From Chara braunii (taxonomy: Eukaryota; Streptophyta; Charophyceae; Charales; Characeae), in assembly GCA_003427395.1 (NCBI GenBank), contig BFEA01000293.1, positions 181,502 to 231,189 on the forward strand: a stretch of DNA of 49,688 nucleotides. Direction: 5' to 3'. How positions within the stretch are numbered: the stretch's first letter is position 1; every line of letters begins with the position of its first letter. The position numbers and the translations under genes are program-made. Below the pieces are notes generated by a model. The model worked only from the letters and a program-made list of their open reading frames with translations. It searched no databases and had not been told where the DNA came from. This document shows positions 10,551 through 20,446 of the stretch, piece after piece.

Positions 10551-11790
10551 TGGTCCTTTCTGGGTATGTGCCTGTGTGTTAAATAAAGGGCAATGTGATG
10601 ATGCCGTTGCTGTTGTTGGCCCCCTTAGTGTTGATTGGTGACTGACCAGCGTGTAGCCAGCTCCGAGTCTGCACTCTCATTTTGTCCTGACTTACTTGTC
10701 GACGCACTTTCTGTCATGCTTTATGTTCTACGTAACAAATGGCTGAGTTGGAGACAATGATCTACATGCAGAGGGGGATTGAATCGAAGGGAGAAAGGGC
10801 AACTGAGTGTTGCAGCGTAGTGCTGTATATCCAAAGTTAAGGTTGAGGTGGCGGTAGCGGAAGCCGGTGGTGCATGCACCTGCGTTCTATTCGAACAACC
10901 CCGATTTTCGAAAATAATGTAAATGCGTTTGATTCGATTTTTTTTTTCCATATTCGGAAACTTGAATACAAACCACATGCGTTATGTTCGGGGGAAAAGT
11001 AGGTAGAAGCTTCCTCGATGATGTTGTTGTGCAACTGCGCGTATGTTCCACTGTTTTCCCTTAGTCGGCTCGGCTCCATCGTGCATGTCATCGGGGTAGC
11101 TACCGGTGAGGATGGCGCAAGTTGAGGATAAACAAAACAACGGTGAGAAGAGGATCAATGTCGATGAAGGACGGTCAGCTGTATTGTCCAATGCTCTTCT
11201 ATCGGAAGGTCTTGACATCATTGGCTGACTTCAGTGGCAATGCGACATTGGCAGACTTCACTGGCAATGCGCGATTGAGTCACATGCAATAGATCCTTCG
11301 GTTACACTTCGCTGGCTTGCGACTGTGGATGAGATTGCGTATTTTTTTTTTTAATACGGGCCGCCTGCAAGCAGTGTTTGTGTATGCAGAGGCTTCAAGC
11401 TGAGTTAGATCCTCTTCCAGCTTTTGGGGGAACGATCATTCCAAGCCGATTCGTTAATGAACGAAAATCACGAAGGGCGAATCACCAGTTGCTTCGTTCT
11501 GGCATTTCAATGCATCTGACGAAGTCCTGCGGTACTAGACCCCAGTCTCCCGTGAAACTGCTGATCCTTGGAATTGACCCAAATGTGATGAGCGAAGACT
11601 CCTTACTCCATTCGGCAGGGAGGGCACTCGTTCAGGTCTTCAGTGTACAAAAGACTTCCGGTTTTCTCATTCCATATCTCGAAGCTCCTCACTGTGTAGG
11701 TTCTCCTGTCTGCATATCAGGAAGCCGCGTTCTGTCCTGGTGATGTCTGGATATCCCTATCTGTGTCTGTCTCTGTGTGCCTCTGTCTCT

Positions 11791-11913
11791 CTGCATTGTG
11801 CGCTTCCGCAGACTGAGTTCTTGGGGTAGTTCTGCATTGTGCGTTTCCGCAGACTGAGTTCTTGGGGTAGTTCTGCATTGTGCGCTTCCGCAGACTGAGT
11901 TCTTGGGGTAGTT
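11791..11913. repeat. 41-bp minisatellite, three copies
   Basis: Three almost identical head-to-tail units begin 'ctgcattgtgcg(c/t)ttccg' at 11791, 11832 and 11873. Only one base differs between copies, so the amplification is recent. Confidence 0.96.
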
Positions 11914-12160
11914 TGAAACAGGAACAGCGTTTGTCGGGGATTGGACTACGATGATCCGTGCTTGTACCATCCGGCTGCAGTGTAATGCTGTGAGGTTGTG
12001 GCCTTCATGCACATGTTCCGGTGCTGTTGTTCTAGTCAAACTGGTTGGTGTGATGCCGTTGGAGGAATGCTGTCGTAGATTGCTCTTGCCGTTAGATGAG
12101 GGCCGAGGGGCGGGATGGAATTACACGACATACACAGCTCTGTCACAGACGTGCTGGACA

Positions 12161-12183
12161 CACACACGCACACACACACACAG
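12161..12183. repeat. (CA)n microsatellite
   Basis: Short CA tract interrupted once by CG, ending in CAGAG. Confidence 0.8.
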
Positions 12184-12209
12184 AGTTACGTGACAGTTAC
12201 AAAGCGCAC

Positions 12210-12319
12210 CTCGGATACAAGGTACAAGGTATGTACTTTGTATTCGAGGGTACCTTCTATTCAAAAATTTAACAGCGATTTCTTAGAACAGCTGCGTTGG
12301 AGGTAACTTGAATAGAAGG
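12210..12319. repeat. Two small inverted repeats side by side
   Basis: A 16-bp hairpin (12210-12225 with 12233-12248, two mismatches) has a 7-base loop. It is followed by a perfect 12-bp inverted repeat, CCTTCTATTCAA at 12253-12264 with its complement at 12308-12319. The second pair could be terminal repeats of a very small element. Confidence 0.6.
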
Positions 12320-12888
12320 CAAGGTAAGGACCTTGTTTTTGGGTTAAGATGGTAGTCCACATAAGGTGGTGGATTGGCCACATCTAGAGAATGAATGCCA
12401 AGGAAACCCCCCTTGCCATTCCTTCAATGTGTTGTTTCACCCGCCATTCTTCGCTTTGGATTGTGGTTGGCAATCCAGCATGCAGTGGAGCTGGTGAGCG
12501 TAGGATTCTCTTAATCTTCTCCCCGCCGACTGATCTGTGTTGTTTCTGTGGTGAGCTGATCGGATACGCTTTCTTTTATTTTGGGCTTTTTCGCTGGTTT
12601 CCCCGGCATCAAAGGGTGCGGCATTGCCAAGGCTTGGGTTCAGCCCGTAGCACACGTGCACTTTTTGGCCACTTTCGGTGGTTGGAATTGGATTTACGTT
12701 TGCTTATTAGAGTAGCAGGAGCCTTTTATGTGTTTGTTTTGCTCGCCTGCCGGACGGCCTTCCCCCTTGCAACACACACAAAAGCAATTGTGTATGGGTG
12801 CTGGTACTGGTCCCTGGCTGTGGTCACTTCTGTAGGACTGCGGCTTTCTCCATGAGGCAGCTTCAGTGGTCATCCCTGGCTGAGCCCT

Positions 12889-13010
12889 TTGTTGCCTTTT
12901 GCCCTGGTCGGAATGCGGACATTTGGATTTGGAGACCAGATTGAGCTCCTTGTTGCCTTTTGCCCTGGTGGGAATGCGGACATTTGGATTTGGAGACCAG
13001 ATTGAGCCAC
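12889..13010. repeat. 61-bp tandem duplication
   Basis: Copies at 12889-12949 and 12950-13010 start 'ttgttgccttttgccctggt' and differ at three or so positions. Confidence 0.94.
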
Positions 13011-13185
13011 CTGCCACTGTGCCTGCCCAAATGGAATGCGCAGTCGATGAATGCTGAAGCTATGTTTTGATAGCGATCCCCGACATAAGAGGAACTACTG
13101 TCCTGTAGTCGCTTTTTGCGAAGTGATTTGAGCAGAGTATGATCTTGGGTGTGGTGGTGTCTTTTCAAGCATCCTGTCGTGCTGC

Positions 13186-13188
<3 letters not shown>

Positions 13189-13216
<28 letters not shown>
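13189..13216. repeat. (GCT)n trinucleotide microsatellite
   Basis: About nine GCT/CTG units. In the opposite strand they read as poly-Ser or poly-Gln in a chance frame. No gene supports them. Confidence 0.85.
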
Positions 13217-13218
<2 letters not shown>

Positions 13219-13642
13219 TTGGTTCCAAGTTGAAGGTGTTCGGGTTGAGTGCGTTTTGAGTGCGTTTGAATGTAACATTGATTCTGGATTTCAGTGGTGA
13301 CATAAAACTTTTTGCACACGAAAGTGCTGGTGGAAAGGGTCTTGTTCATCACAAGGTAGTCGTGGCTGTCCGTCTAGCCCTGCGTTTCTGGATCCGTATT
13401 CTGATGTGTGGACCTGGATGGAAGCATTAAACTACCAGTCTCGCCAAGTCTTGCTTTTCTGCTCTGGATTGCTGCCGTGAGCCAGATAACAAGGAAGGAA
13501 GCGGCGTTGGAGGGAAGTATTTTCTCACTCCCTGCTGCCGCTTGCCCTTTCGGTTCGGTGGGCGAACTGCTGCAGTGGAGCAAAATAGCTGGGTAAGGGA
13601 CTGGTGGGGTTTAATAAGAGGCATATGCCCATCTATTTGACT

Positions 13643-13730
13643 GCATGATGCCAGTCCAGGAGAGTTAGGAGAATTATCCCCTCGCTGCATGATGCCAGTC
13701 CAGGAGAGTTAGGAGAATTAGCCCCTCGCT
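13643..13730. repeat. 44-bp tandem duplication
   Basis: Copies at 13643-13686 and 13687-13730 start 'gcatgatgccagtccagga' and differ by one base. Confidence 0.95.
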
Positions 13731-13843
13731 GCACTACTCTCGACATGCACAAAAGACAAAAATCATGCCGGTGTATCTTTCTTTCCATATTGTAGGGGAA
13801 GATTCACTATCGTTTTGCAACTGACGAGAGTAGTGCAGCGAGG
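13724..13843. mobile_element. 120-bp inverted-repeat element abutting a duplication
   Basis: A perfect 19-bp inverted repeat (CCTCGCTGCACTACTCTCG at 13724-13742 and its complement at 13825-13843) brackets about 80 bp. The left arm overlaps the end of the 44-bp tandem duplication, so insertion or excision may have produced the duplication. Non-autonomous foldback or MITE-like element is the likely reading. Confidence 0.55.
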
Positions 13844-15352
13844 CCCTTAGTGTGGTGTCTTGGAGTGGTCGTATCGTAGTAATTAACGAGTGGTGATTGT
13901 AGCAGCGTTTATTGGGTCTATGTTGTTGCCTTGGGGACAAACGGACTTTTTGGGGACAACAGGAGAATCATCACCCTGAGCGCAGAAAAACAAAACCCCG
14001 TGAAGCACCCACCACTACATTTGCCAGCCAATATTTTCCAACGCGGTGTGTATGTGGCTGGCTGGCTGGGCGCAAGTGTGGGGTCGGCTTACTGGAACAA
14101 AATCGGTGGCGGCGCCATCCATCCAAAAGATCCCTGGCCCATACCGGCTCGTTTTGCCTTAGGCGCGTAGGATGTTTCCTGACTGGGCGAAGAAGTGTCG
14201 AAAGTACCTGTGGTGATTCAAAACAGGGGATCCTAAGTCGAATGAAGTTGCCCCTACTGAAGAGAAATTCAGAAAATGCCGTAAACCTCTTTGCTTTTCT
14301 CCGTGTGCGGGCGTGGAGTGTGTGGGGTTAGAATTTCCATATGGCGTGGTATTGCTATCCTGAAGATTTCACTTGAAAAGAATTATGGTTTGCGGAGTCA
14401 CGCCACAAAACTGTTGGGTCGGCAGGTACGATTGGAGGAGGTCTGAGGTCCGGGGCAGTGGGTCGACATTGCCACAGTACAGGGGGATAGATAGATCACT
14501 CTGTCTTGCAGATGGTGGGGAGCAGTTACGTTTGACACGAGCTGGGACGCTTGTGACAACCATGCTGACCCCGGACTTCAGGAAAAGCCGTCTCCTTTCC
14601 TCTCTGATGTTGAGATACATTTTTGGATGTGTTGCCTGAGGTGGGACCTGTCTGACCTGAGCGATCCGGGTTGGATTGCATGCATGCACGGTATCTGCAT
14701 AACAAGAGGGAAAACGGAGTGGACATTTGATGAGCCTTGTGTTAACCCCACGAATTGTTGGCCCAGCCGTTGAAAACCCGCAGCTGCCGTTGAATGCCGG
14801 GCTGTGAAAAGGCCAGGAGTGCCTGTTTTAATAGGTTGGCAGGCCTGGTTTAAACTTGTTTCTAGTAGGCGACCAAAAATCTGCATCGGGAGAACGAGTC
14901 TGCAAAACCACTGGGGGTTTGCATGCTTCCCCCGCTGCACCCCATCAGGCTACTACCCCTCCAGAGAGAGTGAAATCCTCTTTCTAAACAAAATTTTCTT
15001 GAGACAAACTTGGGGACGAGTCCGAGACCAAATTTCGATGCGCAGATGATAATCGAGTGTCCATTTGTAGTTTGTATGGATTCTTGGCGGGCCGGGTCTG
15101 GGTCTGAACTGGGCTTTCCTCCACCAGGCCGCATTGCCAACTAAATTTGCTGCAGTTCTCGAAGGAGGATGAGCTTGAGCACGAGTCTGTGTGAAGGTGA
15201 AATGAAGTGCGAATGTGTTTATTCAGTCTCTGGTAGCTGCAGTCTGTTGCCATTTTGTATAGATTTCTGAAGAACCTCCACGTCAATTTTGTGTATGGTG
15301 TGAACATGAATTTTGTGTATGGCGTGAACCGAGTGTCATCCTGCCTTTGCTG

Positions 15353-15561
15353 TTAAACCGCCAGTACTTGGGCCGGCTATCGGCTGCGGCACTTCCCCGT
15401 TAACGCGCTGCACTTTTAGGGCTTTGAGGTACAGGACCTCAATGGCTGGAAGCCCTAGCCAAAAAAAACATCGAAACGGTACCCCGGCGCTTTGGCAAAA
15501 ATTGGTGCGCGGGGGCATTCCAGGCTCGGCATCGATAGCTGGGCCGAGTACTGGTGGTTTA
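15353..15561. mobile_element. MITE-like element with 'ccagtacttgg...ccaagtactgg' termini
   Basis: The left end TTAAACCGCCAGTACTTGG and the right end, complementary to TAAACCACCAGTACTCGG, form imperfect terminal inverted repeats of about 27 bp around a 150-bp core with no coding capacity. A TA dinucleotide sits at both outer edges, compatible with a TA target duplication. Related ends recur at 23633, 24337, 28441, 30330 and 37895, so this is a dispersed family. Confidence 0.7.
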
Positions 15562-15849
15562 TCCTTATTATGTGTGGTCGGAAGCGCAGAAATGTAGGGT
15601 TCGATTCCGCTCTGAAATGAAAGGGTATGAGATGCGTAATTTAGGCGAGGGGTGTTGGTTTCAATGTATGTGAAAGGTAGCCGTTCTGGATGCTGCATTG
15701 AAATGCGATGCAAGCCAGCCTGGCGTGTATTGTAAATCCGTAGTTCACGACAGGGTGTCAGCCCGTTGGGTGCTGAAAGGCGAGGTTTGGCACTGGAGGC
15801 TTGGGGGCACTTGTTGTTGTTGTTGTTGTCGTTGATGTTTTGATATGTT

Positions 15850-15950
15850 GGGTTTCATTTTAGCTGAAAAGCTTTTGGTGAAAGTGTTAGGCCTACTACG
15901 GGGTTTCATTTTAGCTGAAAAACTTTCGGTGAAAGTGTTAGGGCTACTAG
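15850..15950. repeat. 51-bp tandem duplication
   Basis: Copies start 'gggtttcattttagctgaaa' at 15850 and 15901, with a few differences. A poly-A/pyrimidine context follows. Confidence 0.9.
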
Positions 15951-16785
15951 TAGTGGAACAAGAAGTGGAAATTTTCTTTTGTGAATAGCAGCAACTGTTT
16001 TGTAAGTTGTCAGAATGAATCATGAAGTAGTGGTTCCTGTTACAGCACAAAAAAAAAAAAAAGGGGAATTGTGTGTAAATATATGGCCAATTGTTGTTTT
16101 CGATCAGATATGTCCATGTTGCCTGCAGGTGCTTATGTGGGGGCGTGGGAAGGATGTATGTTTTGCTACCCTGAAGCTGGAGAACCCCATCATCTCTGCC
16201 GAGGACATGTGCTCCCTTTTTTGTATGCGTCGAAGTCATTTGTTTGTATGGCATTGCTGTTCCGAACCTCCTTTGGTGCGGCTGTGGTTGTTCTTATTCG
16301 GCTGTGTCCTTGCTGGGACCCCTTTCCTGTTGTTGTGTCGTGCTGTTTTGCTTGGAGTATGTGAGTATCTCCTTATACGTGGCACATACTGTGTGTCTGA
16401 AAGCATCGCAGAGTTCTGGCTTCGCCCACAGTTTTGCCAGCCACAACTACAAGGGCCTTTTACCAATTCCCAATCATGTAGAAGCCAAAGGCTGGTCTCC
16501 CTCTCTGGATATATTCGTAGTCGAATGCAGATTATGATGATCCGATCGGTCCCCCGGAATGTGTTCAGGCAGGGGTGCTGTCTGAAGCAACTTCCAAATT
16601 CCACCGCGGGCATTTTGGGTGCTTGCCTGTTTTCTCGATTTCCCGAACCCTGCGAGAGGAAGACCGTGGTGGAAAGGGGGATGTGGTCCTGAAGGGTCAA
16701 TTGGTCTGCTTTGTCTGTTTTGAGCTTTAGGTTGGAAGGGCTAAGCTAAGCCTTTGCTCAAGTTCTTTTTCTAACTTTCCGGGCT
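15951..16785. other. No gene supported; chance ORF only
   Basis: A 225-codon frame (16015-16692, +) spans most of this interval but starts in an A-run. It is rich in Cys, Leu and Arg without pattern, and has no domain I can recognise. I regard it as fortuitous. Confidence 0.45.
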
Positions 16786-16885
16786 CCCTTGGTATACACC
16801 CATGCACTATACACACAGGACCCTTTCTGACGTCAGTCAGTCAGAAAGGGTCTTGTGTCTTTAGTGCATGGGTGTATACCAAGGG
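16786..16885. repeat. Near-perfect 46-bp hairpin (foldback element or hairpin RNA locus)
   Basis: The left arm (16786-16831, starting cccttggtatacaccc) is almost fully complementary to the right arm (about 16838-16885), with a loop of under 10 bases around 'gtcagtcagtc'. Arms this long and clean fit a young foldback/MITE insertion or a small-RNA hairpin. No promoter signal is visible. Confidence 0.85.
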
Positions 16886-18440
16886 GCGCGGAGAATGGGC
16901 TATCAACCCATGCATTGCGTTGGGGTATCGTGAACGGGGGAGAATGGCATGCAAGTAGGGGGGTATTGTAAAGGATGGGTTTATGGGAGAAGACCTTATT
17001 GGGTTATTGTGAAGACAGAGGTTGAGAATGCAGAGGTGCTCGCTCTCCGGTGACTCTGGTAGTTCGTGTGGGTAAATTGAAAACAGACAGTTTGGTCAGT
17101 GAGGTGTAGCTATTCACATTGTAGTTGTTTATCTTCAGCTATGCTCTCATCAAGTTTTGTAATGCGTCGAAGCTAAGCCAGCGGCTATTGCTAGCCAACA
17201 CATTTGCACGGGGGTTCCCAGATCAACCGATCTAGTTGCAGGCTTACTTTTTCTGGTTGGAGTGACATCACTCTCTCTCTCTCTCTCTCTCTCTCTCCCC
17301 TTACTCAGTTTTACAATGCGTCAATGCATGCTCTGACGTCAGTAGTTGTGCGTCACATATAGGCCAGTGTTGACTGATCAGGTGATCTGGTCACAGGCTT
17401 ACGTTGTTCTGCTTATAGGATTGATGGAAGGGCCCTTTTGCAGGCAAGCGGCCAGGCTCTGATGCTTTGCCTGCTTCCCGTAGCCATCTTGCCTAGAGTG
17501 CAGTCCGTGGTGCTGCTGAGAAAGTCGCAGACAAGTTCTGTTTGGTGAGACTGCATCGTTTAGGTTTGGTGATAATTTCAGAAAAGAAGCGCGGGTGAGG
17601 TGGTGGGATGGTGTAGCATACTACTGCCAGGCAGTTGAGGTAGTCAGCTGGGAAAGCAAGACCGAGGAAAGGATTTGGGTACCGCGGCATCGCTTTCACC
17701 TCCACTGAGTGAGAGGATGATGCGTAGCAGGAAGTCTAGCGACTGTGCTGATGTGGTGATGTTGCTAAAAAAAAGGCGATCAAGATAACGAAGAGGTCTC
17801 GTTGTGTAGGATGTGTGACGGCTGTAAGAATGAACAGGCCGTGTAGCATGATGGATAAGTCGTTGCCAGTGATATCAAACAGGCACATTTCGATCTTTCT
17901 ACCAGGACCGAGATGTTCCTGTTGTTGCAGCTTCGTTTGCAGCACAACGAAAACTCCGCGGGACATGTTCTCTCAGTAGCGCAAACTTTTTGGTGCCTTG
18001 TCGGTTGGGTGTGGTGTCATGTCCATACCGTATCGTGCAGCACTGTGTGGGTTCAGTGCGGTGGCATCGGAGTTGGATATCTATATGTGGTGTAGATTGG
18101 GTGTGGTGCAATGGGGGACGGGTGGGTGGGCAGAACCACGAACTCTAAACACGCGTCATGGTGCAGGTGTCTCAGAAAGCATGAGATTAAAAAGAGCATA
18201 TGACAGGATGGGTAGGGGAAGTACTATCTGCTGTCGGTGATACCATGCGGGTTGGCGGTGGTCCCATTAGTACAATAAACCGCCACTGGAGGAGTACGCT
18301 GGGCGGATTGTACCATATGAAGTGGATGGCACTGCATCGTCCTTGCAGTACAAACGCTGAATATAGTTGTTGATGCTGTGCGGGTAAGGAGATGTAATGT
18401 GGGGTATGCGGGCCGGGCCGGGTGGTGCCTTGTGCACCGA
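16886..18440. other. No gene supported; contains a (TC)n tract
   Basis: Short frames only. A (TC)13 microsatellite lies at 17271-17296. Sequence around 18240-18340 shares words (ggtaccat, catatgaagtgga) with the tandem array that follows, so it may be an eroded part of that array. Confidence 0.45.
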
Positions 18441-18632
18441 GCAGTACCATTTGGTGTGCGTTATCCTATGCGGACAGACGACACTGACGAAAGGGGGGTG
18501 CAGGGCAGTACCATTTGGTGTGCGCTATCCTATGTGGACTGAGGGCACTGACATAAGGGGGGTGCAGGGCAGTACCATTTGGTGCGCGTTATCCTATGCG
18601 GACAGATGACACTGGCATAAGGGGGGTCCCAG
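18441..18632. repeat. 64-bp minisatellite, three copies
   Basis: Units starting 'gcagtaccatttggtg' at 18441, 18505 and 18569 include 'atcctatg(c/t)ggac' and end in a G-rich 'aaggggggt' motif. Copies differ by several bases. Confidence 0.92.
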
Positions 18633-18939
18633 GGGGTGGGGTCCATATGAAGTGGACTGAACCGCAACGATGTGATCATGGCAAGAAAAAACGGAAGGAA
18701 CACAATCTCAGAGAGATGGCACCAAACAAAAATGGAGTTCGGCACTAATGTCCTGACCAGTCGGGCACAAATCGGCCGTGGGCAGGACAAGGCAGTACTA
18801 CGTGGGCCAGGTGATACTACACGGACCGGTCGGTAGCATGGGGGTTGGGAGTACCACTGCATGTGTGGTGGGTCGTACTATGTGGGCTGGATGGTATTGA
18901 CGTATAGGACCACAAAAAAAAAGAAAAACACATCCACGG

Positions 18940-19060
18940 CAGGGCTGGGCCAGCAACAGGCCGGATCACCTGCCCCGGTCCAACCAGGGCTGGACCGGTC
19001 CAGAGCGGGTGAACCGGAAAAACCGGATGCCCGCAATAAACGCCCAATTTTTTTATTTTT
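18940..19060. repeat. CCGG-rich dispersed repeat segment (copy 1)
   Basis: A CCGG-rich stretch (aaccggaaaaaccgg, ggaccggtcc) ends in 'aacgcccaatttttttatt'. A very similar tail, 'aacgcccagaatttttttat', closes a CCGG-rich segment at 33490-33605, and a related CCGG-rich patch lies at 20330-20390. This points to a dispersed repeat family with a T-rich end. Confidence 0.5.
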
Positions 19061-19445
19061 ATTTTCTGATTGCAGCATCCGACTGCCCTCGCTGAGATCT
19101 GTCGTATTCCGCAATAGAACTTGCAAGGTCAGGAATTTTTTTTTTCTGGGGGGCGGTGGGGGTGGGTGTGGGGGGACGGTTTTTTTTTCTGATTGCGGCC
19201 CCAAGAAAGAAGAAGAGGAGTAGGAGAGGAGAAGGAGAATCTGATACGAAAGATGGAAAAAAAAAATCGCTATGGCTATGGCTGTGGTTCAACGGGGAGG
19301 GAAGCAGAGGAGCAGGAGAGGAGAAGGAGAAGAAGAAGAAAAAGAATAGTAGAAGAAAAAAAGCAGCAGCAGTAGTAGAAGAACAAAAATGAAAATCCGA
19401 GATGGGGGGAAAAAAAAAATCGCTATTGCTATGGCAGATGGGCCG

Positions 19446-19487
19446 CGCGTTTCCAAACAAAAACGGGGTCCGGTAGGCCCCCGTTTT
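19446..19487. repeat. Direct repeat flanking the polypyrimidine block (left copy)
   Basis: The motif around 'acggggtccggtaggcccc' is repeated at 20192-20229 as 'tcggggtccggtagggcc', in the same orientation and 0.75 kb away. The two could be degenerate terminal repeats of a small element that includes the polypyrimidine block. Confidence 0.55.
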
Positions 19488-19800
19488 TAAAATTGAAAAC
19501 GCAGTCGATGTCGACTGCAGATCTGCGGATCTGCGGCCGAAATCGACCGCGTTTTGAAATTTGGATAAAGTACCATGCGCTGCCTCCGCCCCTCCGCCCC
19601 ACATGCCTCACGCTACAGCAAGAACGCGTGACATTGACGATGCGCTGTTCTGCATGTGCGTCGACGCCATGATCTGCCACCAGGCGACCAGCGCCAGTGG
19701 CCCGTCTCCAGCCCGCCACTGACCTCTCCCTGCAGCTGCTTCACCCCGCCAGCCCACTTTGTCGCAACCGCGCCCCGTAGCCGCGAAGGTAAGTCCACCA

Positions 19801-20158
19801 GCGCCCCTCCTTCTTCTTCTTCCTCTCCACCTCCTCCTCCCCCTCTTCTTCTTTGTTTTCCTCCTCCTCGTCCTCCTCCTTCCTCTTCTTCTTCTCTTCC
19901 TCCTTGTCCTCGTCCTCATCTTCTTGGATCCTCCTCTTCTTGTTCTCCTCCTCGCCCTCTTCTTCTTCATATTTTCCCCTCCCATCTTCTTCTCCTCCTC
20001 CACCTCTTCTTCTTCTTTCTCCTCCTCGTCATTTTTCCCCCTCCTCCTCTTGTTCATCTTTCTCTCCTCCTCCTCGTCTTCTTCTTCTTCTCTTCTTCTT
20101 CGTCTCCTTCTTCTTCTTTGTCTTATCCTCCTCCTCCTCCTCCTCCTCCTACCTCCCC
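19801..20158. repeat. 360-bp polypyrimidine (CTT/CCT) block
   Basis: Almost pure C and T on the + strand, built of CTT, CCT and CTC triplets with very few purines. All frames stay open here because stop codons cannot form, which gives artefactual Ser/Leu-rich (+) or Arg/Glu/Lys-rich (-) frames, including 19608-20303 on the - strand. Such mirror-prone tracts can adopt triplex (H-DNA) structure. Confidence 0.95.
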
Positions 20159-20191
20159 ATTGAGCCCGAGCCACTGTCGATCTGCGCCGAT

Positions 20192-20229
20192 CCGCGTTCC
20201 CAAACGAAATCGGGGTCCGGTAGGGCCAG
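20192..20229. repeat. Direct repeat flanking the polypyrimidine block (right copy)
   Basis: Second copy of the 'ggggtccggtagg' motif described at 19446-19487, followed like the first by a T-rich run. Confidence 0.55.
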
Positions 20230-20407
20230 TTTTTTTTTCTAACTGCTGGCGGAGGCCTTCCATAGGCTGGGTGGGGATGGGGATGCCGGAAAATCCCCCG
20301 CACCGCCCCCCAAAATGGCTGCGCGGAGCCTGCTGGGCCAGTGAACCGGCCGGTCGGACCGGTAGGCTCCCGGTCAGTTTCATCCGGGGATTAGCACTGA
20401 TCCACGG

Positions 20408-20410
<3 letters not shown>

Positions 20411-20445
<35 letters not shown>
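20411..20445. repeat. Homopolymer T35
   Basis: Thirty-five consecutive T residues, equivalent to a poly(A) tail on the - strand. Probably the 3' end of a retroposed sequence lying on the - strand side, toward higher coordinates. No body could be assigned. Confidence 0.85.

Positions 20446-20446
<1 letters not shown>

Larger units (their letters stand above)
10551..15352. other. Gene-poor stretch with many local duplications
   Basis: No frame in this 4.8 kb resembles a known protein; the longest (12391-12855, 154 codons) has no domain I recognise. The region is notable for closely spaced short tandem duplications and small inverted repeats, listed separately. Confidence 0.45.

Noticed and set aside
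12391-12855. 154-codon + strand ORF
   Set aside because: No domain or family resemblance, and composition like surrounding non-coding DNA.
13189-13216. Poly-Gln coding region
   Set aside because: The GCT tract lies in no supported gene; open frames over it are short.
16015-16692. 225-codon + strand ORF
   Set aside because: Starts in a poly(A)/Lys run, has no recognisable domain or plausible composition, and lies in repeat-rich DNA.
19608-20303. Long Arg/Glu/Lys-rich ORF on the - strand and Ser/Leu-rich ORFs on the + strand
   Set aside because: They exist only because the polypyrimidine block cannot form stop codons. No conserved domain, and the same tract is open in several frames.
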